Shown: positions 1 through 9,868 of the stretch, one piece after another
Layout of the letters: every line of letters starts with the position of its first letter
Position numbering within the stretch: position 1 is the first letter of the stretch
DNA from: Pseudoalteromonas shioyasakiensis
GTDB lineage: Bacteria > Pseudomonadota > Gammaproteobacteria > Enterobacterales > Alteromonadaceae
Length of the DNA stretch: 64,000 nucleotides
Direction of reading: 5' to 3'
Assembly: GCF_019134595.1 (NCBI RefSeq)
Contig: NZ_CP077770.1
Span: forward strand, 702,001 to 766,000
Notes under the pieces: generated by a model
Seen by the model: only the letters and a program-made list of their open reading frames with translations
Told to the model about the DNA's origin: nothing
The model's database searches: none
Made by a program: the position numbers and the translations under genes

Positions 1-181
1 TTTAGGTATGTATATCGATATTAACTACGCCTATACAGGAAACTGGTGGTTTTGGGATGTTTACAGTATCACAGTGAACCTGATGGATATCATGATGCTC
101 ATCGCACTTTTCAGTAATAAAGACTTTTTAGGGCTTGTGAAGCTATACAGGAAAGTTAAAGGCCAAGCTGAACCTGCTTGA
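1..181 (+). CDS. C-terminal end of an unidentified membrane protein (5' partial)
   Basis: An open frame enters from the left edge (first full codon at base 2) and gives 59 residues before TGA at 179-181. The visible part has an aromatic patch (GNWWFWDVY), a hydrophobic segment rich in Leu, Ile and Met that looks like a membrane helix, and a short basic tail. It converges on the next gene, with ten bases between the two stop codons. I do not recognise the family from this fragment. That it is coding rests on the hydrophobic-then-basic pattern and the clean junction. Confidence 0.55.
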   Translation, partial: LGMYIDINYAYTGNWWFWDVYSITVNLMDIMMLIALFSNKDFLGLVKLYRKVKGQAEPA

Positions 182-191
182 CCTCAATTAG

Positions 192-2264
<2,073 letters not shown>

Positions 2265-2918
2265 ATGAGCACAAAGGACAAGATCATACACACCAGCATC
2301 GAGTTATTTAATCGCCACGGTGAGCGTGCCATAACAACCAATCATATCGCTTCGCATATGGGGATAAGTCCAGGTAACTTGTATTATCACTTTAAAAATA
2401 AAGAAGATATTATTCGCCACATATTTGCTTTGTATAGCGACCATTTACATACTCACTTTAAGCCATTGGCTCCTGATGATGATGCGCTAGAGAATCTAGC
2501 TGGTTATTTAGATTCACTGTTTGAACTCATGTGGCGTTTTCAGTTTTTCTACGACAATTTAGGCGATATTTTATCTCGTGATGAAGAGCTGAAAAAAGGC
2601 TACATTGCGTTTCAAGCTGAGCTTTTAGAGCAAGTCAAAGATGTACTTTTGGCATTACGTGAAGGCGGTGTTATTTGTATTGAAGATGAAGATGTCACAG
2701 AACTTGCACATATGCTTAAAATGACCGTGAGCTTTTGGACGCCTTACATCAAAGCTCGCCGCTTAAGCGGCGAACTTGCCAGAGCAGATATTTACAACGG
2801 TATTTTAAAAGTATTACTGCTATTAAAAGCTCATTGCACAGAGCAACACCTAGAGCAAGTTAACGAATTAAGAGCTAAGTATTTAGCCCTTGCAGAAACA
2901 GAGCAAAGCGAACAATAA
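2265..2918 (+). CDS. TetR/AcrR family transcriptional regulator
   Basis: 217 residues. The N-terminal helix-turn-helix spans roughly residues 8-55 and carries the family pattern AITTNHIASHMGISPGNLYYHFKNKEDI, including the near-universal YYHF-K-KE segment of the recognition helix and helix 4. The rest is an alpha-helical ligand and dimer domain with no recognisable signature. Regulators of this family usually repress a neighbouring gene and are released by a small ligand. Here the neighbours are coaD (divergent) and thiI, neither an obvious target, so the regulon is unknown. Start chosen at ATG 2265, where the conserved N terminus begins. Confidence 0.88.
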   Translation: MSTKDKIIHTSIELFNRHGERAITTNHIASHMGISPGNLYYHFKNKEDIIRHIFALYSDHLHTHFKPLAPDDDALENLAGYLDSLFELMWRFQFFYDNLGDILSRDEELKKGYIAFQAELLEQVKDVLLALREGGVICIEDEDVTELAHMLKMTVSFWTPYIKARRLSGELARADIYNGILKVLLLLKAHCTEQHLEQVNELRAKYLALAETEQSEQ

Positions 2919-2947
2919 TCCCGCAAAGCAGTTTATTTCCTAGACGC

Positions 2948-3000
2948 TATAATTTTTGTTATAATCGCGCGCCCTTGAGGTTGCTATACCTTGGGGCGTG
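2948..3000 (+). promoter_or_regulatory. Putative thiI promoter (-10 hexamers) and leader hairpin
   Basis: Two perfect TATAAT hexamers occur at 2948-2953 and 2960-2965, upstream of thiI; neither has a good -35. They are followed at about 2968-3000 by an imperfect inverted repeat (CGCCC TTGAGGT, then ACCTTGGGGCG) that could fold in the thiI leader. It matches no riboswitch known to me. Confidence 0.35.
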
Positions 3001-3026
3001 TGAAATCCACAGTCTAAGAGTGAACT

Positions 3027-4484
3027 ATGCTTAAATTTATCGTCAAATTACACCCTGAAATCGCGATCAAGAGTAAATCTGTTCGTAAGCGTTTTACCAA
3101 GTTATTAGAAAATAACATTAAGATCGTTTTGCGTCGTGTTGACGAAAAAGTTCAGGTAAGAAACAACTGGGACAATATCTCTGTTGTTAGCTTGCTAGAA
3201 TCTGAGCAAGTTCGCTTAGATATTATCGATGGCTTAAAACGCATTCCAGGTATCGTACAGTTTATTGAAGTAACAGAAACAGACTTCGACTCAATCGACG
3301 ATATTTACCAAAAAGCACTTGAACTAATCGGCCATACGATTGCGGGCAAAACCTTCTGTGTACGTTGTAAACGTTCTGGTAAGCATGATTTTACGTCGAG
3401 CGACGTAGAGCGCTACGTAGGTGGTGGTTTAAACCAACATGTTGAAGGTGCGCGCGTTAAATTATCTCACCCTGAAGTGACTGTTCGCTTAGAAGTACGA
3501 GATGATAAAGCATACATTGTTACTCAAACTCACTTTGGTATGGCGGGCTTCCCGCTGCCTACACAAGAAGATGTACTGTCACTTATGTCGGGTGGCTTCG
3601 ACTCTGGTGTTGCCAGCTATCAAATGATCCGTAAAGGTGCGCGTACTCACTTCTTGTTCTTTAACTTAGGTGGTGCGGCTCACGAAATCGGTGTTAAGCA
3701 GGCGAGTTATTATATCTGGAAGCAGTTCAGTTCTACTCACAAAGTAAAGTTTGTTACTGTTGATTTTGAACCTGTTGTTGCTGAGATTTTAGAGAACGTT
3801 GAAAACAGCCAAATGGGTGTTGTGCTTAAGCGTATGATGATGCGTGCCGGTAGCCAAGTTGCAGAAAAACTCGGTGTACAAGCACTGGTAACTGGCGAAA
3901 GTATTGGTCAGGTATCAAGCCAAACACTGGCTAATCTGAGTGTGATTGACCGTGTGACGGAAACTTTAATCATTCGCCCGTTAATCCAACACGACAAACA
4001 AGATATAATTAATATAGCGCGTCAAATCGGCACGGCTGAAATGGCAGAAAGCATGCCAGAATACTGTGGCGTAATTTCTAAAAAGCCAACGGTTAAAGCT
4101 AAAATCAAAACCATTCTTGCTGAAGAAGCTAAGTTTGACTTCGACGTGCTAAATACGGTTGTTGAAAATGCCCGTGTAATGGATATTCGCGATATCGACA
4201 CCGAAGCGAAAGAAGAAGTGAAAGAAGCAGAGTCTGTATCTGATTTACCTAAAGGGGCGGTTGTTGTTGATATTCGCTCACCTGAAGAAGAAGATGCAAA
4301 CCCATTAGAGCTTGAAGGTATTGAAGTTGTACATTTACCTTTCTTCCGCTTAGCGACTAAATTTGGTGACTTACCAAAAGACAAAGAATATTACTTATAT
4401 TGTGCTAAAGGTGTGATGAGCCAGCTACAAGCGCTGATCTTGCACGAAGAAGGCTTTAGCAACGTAAAAGTGTATCGCCCGTAA
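3027..4484 (+). CDS. thiI: tRNA uracil 4-sulfurtransferase ThiI with rhodanese domain
   Basis: ThiI activates U8 of tRNA with ATP and inserts sulfur to make 4-thiouridine; in enterobacteria it also supplies sulfur for the thiamine thiazole. 485 residues, the long gammaproteobacterial form. N-terminal ferredoxin-like and THUMP domains cover about residues 1-170, the PP-loop SGGFDSG is at 188-194, and a C-terminal rhodanese domain carries the persulfide cysteine in YCAKGVMS at about residue 459. A cysteine in PEYCGV at about 346 matches the position of the disulfide partner in E. coli. Both cysteines suggest a fully active enzyme. It stands alone and is followed by a strong terminator. Confidence 0.97.
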   Translation: MLKFIVKLHPEIAIKSKSVRKRFTKLLENNIKIVLRRVDEKVQVRNNWDNISVVSLLESEQVRLDIIDGLKRIPGIVQFIEVTETDFDSIDDIYQKALELIGHTIAGKTFCVRCKRSGKHDFTSSDVERYVGGGLNQHVEGARVKLSHPEVTVRLEVRDDKAYIVTQTHFGMAGFPLPTQEDVLSLMSGGFDSGVASYQMIRKGARTHFLFFNLGGAAHEIGVKQASYYIWKQFSSTHKVKFVTVDFEPVVAEILENVENSQMGVVLKRMMMRAGSQVAEKLGVQALVTGESIGQVSSQTLANLSVIDRVTETLIIRPLIQHDKQDIINIARQIGTAEMAESMPEYCGVISKKPTVKAKIKTILAEEAKFDFDVLNTVVENARVMDIRDIDTEAKEEVKEAESVSDLPKGAVVVDIRSPEEEDANPLELEGIEVVHLPFFRLATKFGDLPKDKEYYLYCAKGVMSQLQALILHEEGFSNVKVYRP

Positions 4485-4495
4485 GGGATACCGAT

Positions 4496-4522
4496 AAAAG
4501 CGCGACATGTTCGCGCTTTTTT
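4496..4522 (+). terminator. Intrinsic terminator of thiI
   Basis: AAAAGCGCGA, then a five-base loop, then TCGCGCTTTTTT: a ten-pair stem followed by a T run, 12 bases after the thiI stop. Confidence 0.85.
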
Positions 4523-4540
4523 AATGCCTGAAATAATTAC

Positions 4541-4568
4541 GAGAAACGAGAAACGAGAAACGAGAAAC
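4541..4568. repeat. Four perfect tandem copies of GAGAAAC
   Basis: The 7-mer GAGAAAC is repeated four times without interruption at 4541-4568, in the gap between thiI and the convergent panE. It is followed by pyrimidine-rich text (CTTTACTCTTTCTCC, then TTTCCCC) made of similar words. The same words recur at 52645-52885 downstream of recA. Confidence 0.9.
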
Positions 4569-4634
4569 TTTACTCTTTCTCCTTTCCCCTTGTAGCTTAA
4601 CTTTTTACTCTTTCCCCTAGTAACTAGCAGCTCA

Positions 4635-5528
4635 TTAACTTTTTATTTTTATCATGCTCAGCATGGCCTGATTATAGGGAGTTTTTACCCCTAACTTAGC
4701 GCCTTGCTCGCACACATAACCACAAATTGCATCAATTTCAGATTCTCGATTATGGCTGATGTCTTGCTGCATAGAAGAAAAGTTTTCAGCGGTGGCTGTC
4801 ATCACAGAATAGGCTTGATCCAGCGCCTCGCTGAGTTTTACTTTAACCCCTTGTTTATTGGCTACCAGGCACGCTTCATTAAGTAAGTTAATAATGCGTG
4901 TGCTAAATTGTGGTGCACGTAGCTGGCCATTTTTTACGTTATGAATCGCTGTTAACGGGTTAATTGCAATATTCACTAACAGTTTTTGCCATCGCAATGA
5001 GTGAATATCATCGCTCACAGAAAAGTGTGGTAAGTAACTAAACTGCTGCTTAAGTTCATTGAGCTTTTCGCTTGCAGCTGCATTACATGCACCTAACACG
5101 CTTTCGCCATTACCTGTATGGCTCACACTATAAGGCGTTGTTTTAAAGCCAGCTAAACGCGTTGTTAAAAACGCTAACCCTTGCGTGTTTAACAGCTGGG
5201 CATTCAGCTCATCGACATTCCCCATGCCATTATGAGAAATAACGACTTGGCTTTCGTCATTGAGATAAGGTTTTACTTGCCCAAAGGCAGTTTGCACCTG
5301 AAATGCTTTAACTGTGATTAACACCAAATCAAAGGGGGCAGATTGACTTAGCTTTTTGTGGTGAATTAGGCGAGCTTTAATTGGGTGTGATTTACCATTA
5401 CTCGCTTGATAAAAACGCGTGGTCAGGGTCGGCTTACGGGTCAGTAATGTAATGTCATGTTGTGCAGATAAAAAATGGCTAAACAACAAGCCAATTGCAC
5501 CGTCGCCAACAATTAAAATGTTAGCCAT
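4635..5528 (-). CDS. panE: 2-dehydropantoate 2-reductase (ketopantoate reductase)
   Basis: PanE/ApbA reduces ketopantoate to pantoate with NADPH in pantothenate synthesis. 297 residues. The Rossmann nucleotide motif GDGAIG lies at the N terminus (ILIVGDGAIGLLFSHFL), SHNGMG sits around residue 100, the lysine-containing WQKLLVNIAINPLTA matches the catalytic lysine and NPLTA signature, and RESEIDAICGYV near the C terminus carries the conserved Glu. The start is inside the VanZ-like gene (8-bp overlap), so the two are probably one transcript. Paralogues with other substrates exist, so panE is the likely rather than certain name. Confidence 0.87.
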   Translation of the reverse strand: MANILIVGDGAIGLLFSHFLSAQHDITLLTRKPTLTTRFYQASNGKSHPIKARLIHHKKLSQSAPFDLVLITVKAFQVQTAFGQVKPYLNDESQVVISHNGMGNVDELNAQLLNTQGLAFLTTRLAGFKTTPYSVSHTGNGESVLGACNAAASEKLNELKQQFSYLPHFSVSDDIHSLRWQKLLVNIAINPLTAIHNVKNGQLRAPQFSTRIINLLNEACLVANKQGVKVKLSEALDQAYSVMTATAENFSSMQQDISHNRESEIDAICGYVCEQGAKLGVKTPYNQAMLSMIKIKS

Positions 5529-5871
5529 TACGTTGCTTACTACCTAAATGAAAACCAAGTTTAATGATAAAGTAGCTAACTGCACCGATAAAATCAGCGA
5601 CAAAATCCCCAACCGAAGCCTGACGGTAAGGCAGCATATCTTGCATAAACTCTATGGCTGCACCATATCCGGCTAACAGTAAAATTTGCACCATAAGTGG
5701 CAATTTAAAGGCTTTGTCCATCACCAAGGCCAGTACAAAGAAAATACCAAAATGCGCCACTTTATCTACGTGTGGAAAGAGGTTGCTCACCCCTTTAATT
5801 TCTTTGGCAAATAAAAATGTAAAGCCAATAATGCTGGCTAAAAAGATAACTTGGTAAACGCGCCTTGTCAC
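5521..5871 (-). CDS. VanZ-like family small membrane protein
   Basis: 116 residues, mostly hydrophobic, with about four predicted membrane segments. It has the VanZ-like pattern: HVDKVAHFGIFFVLA in the second segment, GYGAAIEFMQ in the third, then R-x-S-x-x-D-F-x-A-D-F-x-G before the last helix. VanZ itself gives low-level teicoplanin resistance; most chromosomal relatives have no assigned role. The gene ends eight bases inside panE and starts divergently from yajQ. No function should be inferred from the linkage alone. Confidence 0.78.
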   Translation of the reverse strand: MTRRVYQVIFLASIIGFTFLFAKEIKGVSNLFPHVDKVAHFGIFFVLALVMDKAFKLPLMVQILLLAGYGAAIEFMQDMLPYRQASVGDFVADFIGAVSYFIIKLGFHLGSKQRNG

Positions 5872-6028
5872 AATAAACCCTAAAAATGCCGAAATTGAAT
5901 GGCCAGTATATCAAACAATTTTTGCATCGCACCTGAACAAGTTGGATAAAAATAGAAAGAATCGACAAATAAGCGTTATAATTGCCAACCATAAATGAAT
6001 TTAAAAAAGACTATGTTAGGAGAACCCC

Positions 6029-6511
6029 ATGCCTTCATTTGATATTGTTTCTGAAGTAGAAATGAACGAAGCGCAGAATGCAGTAGATAATGCAAAGCGT
6101 GAACTAGAGACGCGTTTTGATTTTCGTGGTGTTGATGCATCAATCGAACTAAGTGATAAAGTAATCAAGTTAAAAGCAGAAGCACCACAACAAGTTATGC
6201 AACTTTTTGACATTCTTGCTGCGAAAATTTCAAAACGTGGCTTAGATGTATCTAGCCTAGAATTAAGAGATGAGTCGCGTAGCGGTAAATACGTAATGCG
6301 TGATGTTGCTCTTAAGCAAGGTATTGAAAAAGACGTAGCAAAGAAAATCGTTAAGTTAATCAAAGATTCAAAGATCAAAGTACAAGCCGCTATCCAAGGT
6401 GAAGAATTACGTGTAACTGGTAAAAAACGTGATGATTTACAAGAAGCAATGCAAGTTGTTCGTACTGCTGATTTAGGTCAACCATTCCAGTTCAAAAACT
6501 TCCGCGATTAA
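6029..6511 (+). CDS. yajQ: YajQ family nucleotide-binding protein
   Basis: 160 residues, full length for the family (UPF0234). Family hallmarks are the start [10 protein letters not shown], the segment [14 protein letters not shown], and the ending [14 protein letters not shown]. YajQ proteins bind nucleotides, and some Xanthomonas and Pseudomonas members bind cyclic di-GMP and interact with a transcription factor; others were reported to bind RNA. Cytosolic. An AGGAG ribosome-binding site precedes the ATG, and a TATAAT sits at 5977-5982. Single gene, divergent from the VanZ-like gene. An HD-GYP phosphodiesterase also lies in this window, but there is no evidence linking the two. Confidence 0.95.
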   Translation: MPSFDIVSEVEMNEAQNAVDNAKRELETRFDFRGVDASIELSDKVIKLKAEAPQQVMQLFDILAAKISKRGLDVSSLELRDESRSGKYVMRDVALKQGIEKDVAKKIVKLIKDSKIKVQAAIQGEELRVTGKKRDDLQEAMQVVRTADLGQPFQFKNFRD

Positions 6512-6524
6512 TACTCTGTGTTTT

Positions 6525-6560
6525 TAGCTTTAAGCTGTAAGTTTTAAGCTATAAGCCTGC
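6525..6560. repeat. Degenerate AAGCT/TAAGC intergenic repeat
   Basis: Text built from imperfect copies of AGCTTTAAGC, AGCTGTAAG and AGCTATAAGC, able to fold back on itself, just after yajQ. Related text occurs at 6941, 33751, 34555 and 38201, always between genes. Confidence 0.6.
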
Positions 6561-6589
6561 AAGTTTCTGAACTTTACAAGGAGCGTATT

Positions 6590-6631
6590 TTGAGACGAAT
6601 ATTAGGTTACAGAGAAAAAGATATCTTCTAG
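6590..6631 (+). CDS. Possible 13-residue leader peptide
   Basis: TTG at 6590 opens a 13-codon frame (MRRILGYREKDIF) ending TAG at 6629-6631. AAGGAG lies five bases before the TTG, a better ribosome-binding site than that of the following gene. The stop overlaps the left arm of the hairpin that covers the next gene's ribosome-binding site. It could be a regulatory leader or a fortuitous frame. Confidence 0.3.
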   Translation: MRRILGYREKDIF

Positions 6632-6646
6632 CTATTTTCAGCTAGA
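6628..6646 (+). promoter_or_regulatory. Hairpin over the ribosome-binding site of the small basic protein gene
   Basis: CTAGCT, a six-base loop, then AGCTAG form a perfect six-pair stem at 6628-6645. It abuts AGAGG, the likely ribosome-binding site of the ATG at 6655. Folding would partly hide this site, and ribosomes on the upstream 13-codon frame would open it. Confidence 0.4.
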
Positions 6647-6654
6647 GGATATTT

Positions 6655-6894
6655 ATGTCAGTAAAAAACAAAGCAATAGATCGTAATAAACACGGTAAAA
6701 TAAACAGAAAATACACAGGCCCACACAGTACTTATTTTTACCAACAAACACCAAGTTGGTGGGTGAAAATGACGATGACCAAGCCAAGAAGACGTTTAAA
6801 TAAAGCTCTTTGTAAGCTTGTGCTGAATGGTGCTGACCCAGAAGGAATTGTTTTTCCGTTAGGAAACTCGAAACCTCATGAGTATTTCTGGTAA
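6655..6894 (+). CDS. Small basic protein of unknown function (ends PHEYFW)
   Basis: 79 residues, strongly basic at the N terminus, no signal peptide or membrane helix. Central PSWWVKMTMTKPRRRLNKALC and the ending EGIVFPLGNSKPHEYFW give it a compact, conserved look. I recall similar short hypothetical proteins with a final PH-x-Y-x-W in other Proteobacteria, but know no function. A terminator follows directly, so it is an independent unit or the second cistron after the possible leader peptide. The coding call rests on the ribosome-binding site, the terminator and the motif-rich composition. Confidence 0.68.
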   Translation: MSVKNKAIDRNKHGKINRKYTGPHSTYFYQQTPSWWVKMTMTKPRRRLNKALCKLVLNGADPEGIVFPLGNSKPHEYFW

Positions 6895-6907
6895 TCATTG
6901 TTTTATA

Positions 6908-6940
6908 AAAGCCAATCAGCCATGCTGATTGGCTTTTTTA
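6908..6940 (+). terminator. Intrinsic terminator after the small basic protein gene
   Basis: AAGCCAATCAG, loop CCATG, CTGATTGGCTT followed by a T run: an eleven-pair perfect stem starting 14 bases after the stop codon. Confidence 0.9.
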
Positions 6941-6972
6941 CTTTCGGCTTACAGCTTAAATCTTAAAACTTT
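6941..6972. repeat. Degenerate AAGCT-type intergenic repeat, second copy
   Basis: GGCTTACAGCTTAAA followed by TCTTAAAACTTT, the same vocabulary as 6525-6560 on the opposite side of the small basic protein gene, so the two copies flank that gene. Confidence 0.45.
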
Positions 6973-7051
6973 ATTTTAGCAGTATAGCCGTCCATTGACT
7001 TTCTTCCCCAAAATCATCACAATAACGGCCTATTTTCGAGGTGCTTGCTGT

Positions 7052-7206
7052 ATCTTCAGATACGTTTTATTTCAAAGGGTGAAATAGTCGCAAGATAATC
7101 GGGAAGTCGGTGCGTTTTCAGGGAGAAAACAATGCCAACACTGCCCCCGCAACGGTAATGTATATGCCATGCATGTACAGAGTCCGGAGACCGGCCTTGA
7201 AGTAAC
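7052..7206 (+). ncRNA. Cobalamin (B12) riboswitch
   Basis: The conserved core is plain: GGGAAGTCGGTGCG at about 7100-7114, the B12 box ACACTGCCCCCGCAACGGTAA around 7138-7158, and AGTCCGGAGACCGGCC at about 7180-7196, all in the order of the cobalamin aptamer. It lies directly upstream of the btuB-like gene. Riboswitches of this class bind adenosylcobalamin and usually shut off translation of the transporter when B12 is plentiful. The 42 bases between aptamer and start codon would be the expression platform. Confidence 0.95.
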
Positions 7207-7247
7207 TTACTATTCGCGTGTGCGGTGGGCACAGGCTAGGGGATATC

Positions 7248-9101
7248 ATGCTAAATAAATCTGCGTTAGGCGTAGCGGTTGCTGCTGCGTTGTCTTTTTC
7301 TGTATCTGCTGACGAGCAATCAATCGAGCACATCACAGTTACTGCCAATAAATTCGAACAATCAATTAATGATGTATTAGCCAGCGTTACTGTTATAGAC
7401 CGTGCTGATATTGAAGCAAGCTATGTTCGTGACTTACCAAGCTTACTTGCCACTCAGGCAGGTTTTCAAATTAATGCCAATGGTGGTTTTGGGCAAAGCT
7501 CTGGTGTTTCATTACGTGGTGCAAGTTCTCGTCATACGCTTATTTTAATTGATGGCGTACGCACAGGCTCTGCAACACTTGGCTATAAAAGTATTAGCAA
7601 TATTCCTTTAAACAGTATTGAGCGTGTTGAAGTAATTAAAGGTTCACGGGCTGCTGTATATGGTTCTGATGCGCTAGCTGGTGTAATTAATATCATTACG
7701 CGTAAAGCACAAAATACGACCCTAGATGTTACTTTTGGTTCAAACTCTTACCAAGAGTATCAAGTAGCGACCGGTGGTCAGTTTGCGGGGGTTGATGTTG
7801 CCGTTAATGCTGGTTATGAAAAAACAGATGGATTTGATGTTCTGCAAGGCTTAGCGCCAGATGAAGACGGCTACGAGAACAAAAACCTTGGCTTTAATCT
7901 AGGTTATCAAAATGAGCAGTTAGGTGAGTTTTTAGCGCAAGCACAGTACTCAGAAGGCGAAGCAAAATATGATAGCGCTTATAGCCCTGCAGACAGCACC
8001 GTAGAAAAAGGCGAGTTCGAAAATTACCAAGCTTCATTAGGTTGGAAAAAAGCTTTCGAAAAACACAGCCATGCCATTGATATTGCCATATCAAGTGATA
8101 GCTCAGATGACTCACGCATTGATTACACAGGTGCAACGGTGGTTGATAAGTTTGAAACTGAGCGTGAGCAAATCGATTACAATGGCCAATACTTTTTAAA
8201 TCAAGCATTGACACTAAGCGGCGGTTTGAATTGGTATAAAGATGAAGTGAACACTAACTCAGGTACTTACTTAAAAGACAGCCGTGAGGTATTCGCTGCG
8301 TTTGTTGGTGCTTATTATGACGACGAACAAGTGCTGGCAAACCTAACCGTGCGCCAAGATGATGATCAGCAGTTTGGTGATGAAACAACTTACACTGCAG
8401 CTGTTGGCTATCACTTAAATGACATCGCTACATTCCGCGTAAGTCAAAGTACTGGTTTTAAATCTCCAACATTTAATGACTTATATTACCCAGGCTCAGG
8501 TAACCCAGAGTTAAATCCTGAAACATCAGATAACCAAGAGCTTGGTTTATCACTCAATGTGAATGATATCAGCCTTGATATTGCGATTTTCCGCAGCGAA
8601 ATCGATAACAAAATCGCTTGGGCACCAAATGCATCAGGGCAGTGGCAGCCAACTAATATAAACGAAGCTCGCCACGAAGGTGTTGAGTTTAGCTTTAAAA
8701 ACCAAGTGTTTGGCTTTGATCACAGCTTTAACTTTACCTATCTTTCAGCGGAAGATACTGAGACAGGTCAGTCACTAACCTATGTGTCAAATCACAGTGT
8801 GAATTGGTCATTAAACAAAGCATGGGGAGATTTTGATGCTGGTATCGATATGCAATACCGTGGTGACCGTGATGGCAAGTTAACGCACTTACCTTCGTAT
8901 ACGTTATGGAATTTAGTTGGTCACTACCAAGCGACTGACAACTTAACTGTGTCACTACGCGTAGAAAACCTATTCGATAAAGAGTACAACGCCGTTGATG
9001 CCTATGGTACAGACCTAGATGGTGATTACATCAACGACGAATTTTATTACTACAACACGGCAGAGCGTCGCCTGTTTGTAGGTGCCCGTTATCAGTTCTA
9101 A
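7248..9101 (+). CDS. btuB: TonB-dependent vitamin B12 receptor BtuB
   Basis: Outer-membrane barrel that imports cobalamin using TonB energy. Start placed at ATG 7248, preceded by AGGGGAT, because it opens a proper signal peptide (MLNKSALGV to FSVSA); the upstream GTG at 7218 would add residues inside the riboswitch platform. 617 residues, the usual length for BtuB. TonB box about IEHITVTAN, plug domain with LIDGVRTGSATLG and YGSDALAGVINIITRK, barrel ending ARYQF with a terminal Phe. Acidic Asp-rich segments such as GTDLDGDYINDEFY recall calcium-binding loops of BtuB. Control by the riboswitch directly upstream supports B12 as substrate. Confidence 0.95.
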   Translation: MLNKSALGVAVAAALSFSVSADEQSIEHITVTANKFEQSINDVLASVTVIDRADIEASYVRDLPSLLATQAGFQINANGGFGQSSGVSLRGASSRHTLILIDGVRTGSATLGYKSISNIPLNSIERVEVIKGSRAAVYGSDALAGVINIITRKAQNTTLDVTFGSNSYQEYQVATGGQFAGVDVAVNAGYEKTDGFDVLQGLAPDEDGYENKNLGFNLGYQNEQLGEFLAQAQYSEGEAKYDSAYSPADSTVEKGEFENYQASLGWKKAFEKHSHAIDIAISSDSSDDSRIDYTGATVVDKFETEREQIDYNGQYFLNQALTLSGGLNWYKDEVNTNSGTYLKDSREVFAAFVGAYYDDEQVLANLTVRQDDDQQFGDETTYTAAVGYHLNDIATFRVSQSTGFKSPTFNDLYYPGSGNPELNPETSDNQELGLSLNVNDISLDIAIFRSEIDNKIAWAPNASGQWQPTNINEARHEGVEFSFKNQVFGFDHSFNFTYLSAEDTETGQSLTYVSNHSVNWSLNKAWGDFDAGIDMQYRGDRDGKLTHLPSYTLWNLVGHYQATDNLTVSLRVENLFDKEYNAVDAYGTDLDGDYINDEFYYYNTAERRLFVGARYQF

Positions 9102-9218
9102 TAACTCTTAAAGTCAGCTGAGCTGTTTGCTTAAAGCGAGTAATTGACATTAATTTGCCCATTCATGTCATTAGTCTTTAAGTTAAAACAAGCTCAGCAT
9201 TATTATTAGTTCTGCGTC

Positions 9219-9252
9219 TAAAAGCTCGCTACCTACTTAGCGGGCTTTTTTC
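9219..9252 (+). terminator. Terminator of btuB
   Basis: AAAAGCTCGCTA, six-base loop, TAGCGGGCTTTTTT with one G-U pair, 120 bases after the btuB stop and ending at the convergent msrA stop. Confidence 0.7.
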
Positions 9253-9784
9253 ATTTTAGTTTATCTGCGTAATGTTGTTCGAACTTCGCAAGCTTTGGGG
9301 CAATAAGAATACTGCAATAACCCTGATTTGGGTTTTCATTGTAATAGTCTTGATGGTACTGCTCTGCAGGGTAAAAGTTTGTAAGCGGGCTAAGCTCGGT
9401 GACAATAGGCTCACGAATTTGCTTCTGTAAAGCTGCTATCATCGCTTGCGCTTTAGCTTTTTGCTGCTCAGTATGATAATAAATAACACTACGATACTGT
9501 GTGCCTACATCGTTGCCCTGGCGATTTAATTGTGTGGCATCGTGTAAAGTGAAAAACATTTCAAGGAGGGTACTATAGCTGATAATACTGCTGTCAAAGT
9601 CGAGTTGAACAACCTCAGCATGACCCGTTAAACCAGTACAAATTTGCTGATAACTTGGGTTTTCAATCTCACCGCCTGCATAGCCAGAGCTGACATTAAG
9701 CACGCCTTTTACACGTCTAAATGCGGCATCAATACACCAAAAGCAACCGCCGCCAAAAGTGGCTACTTGAATGTTGTTATCCAT
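9251..9784 (-). CDS. msrA: Peptide methionine (S)-S-oxide reductase
   Basis: MsrA reduces the S-epimer of methionine sulfoxide in proteins, a repair enzyme against oxidative damage. 177 residues, a compact form without export signal. The catalytic motif GGGCFWC sits at about residues 11-17, with the family blocks SGYAGGEIENPSYQQICTGLTGHAEVV and YHTEQQ. The C-terminal NQGYCSILIAPKL supplies a resolving cysteine. Single gene downstream of a strong terminator, convergent with btuB. No MsrB domain is fused. Confidence 0.95.
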   Translation of the reverse strand: MDNNIQVATFGGGCFWCIDAAFRRVKGVLNVSSGYAGGEIENPSYQQICTGLTGHAEVVQLDFDSSIISYSTLLEMFFTLHDATQLNRQGNDVGTQYRSVIYYHTEQQKAKAQAMIAALQKQIREPIVTELSPLTNFYPAEQYHQDYYNENPNQGYCSILIAPKLAKFEQHYADKLK

Positions 9785-9823
9785 ATTTAACTCCCTTACC
9801 GTTTTGCTGACTATAGCTGAAAA

Positions 9824-9856
9824 AACAAAACGCCGTAAAGACGGCGTTTTGTTTGA
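9824..9856 (-). terminator. Terminator of the RND efflux operon
   Basis: AAACAAAACGCCGT, loop of four bases, ACGGCGTTTTGTTT: a perfect 14-pair stem with A and T runs on both sides, so it can work in either direction. It lies between the end of the RND pump gene and the start of msrA. Confidence 0.9.
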
Positions 9857-9868
9857 GCTTAAACCGTT

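Noticed and set aside
4022..4384. 120-codon frame opposite thiI
   Set aside because: Ser-rich shadow of the rhodanese-linker region of ThiI; no start site.
4541..4568. Short CRISPR-like array
   Set aside because: Units of seven bases are directly adjacent with no spacers; no cas gene is present.
7218..7247. GTG 7218 as btuB start
   Set aside because: It would place a polar stretch before the signal peptide and lies in the riboswitch platform; ATG 7248 has a proper ribosome-binding site.
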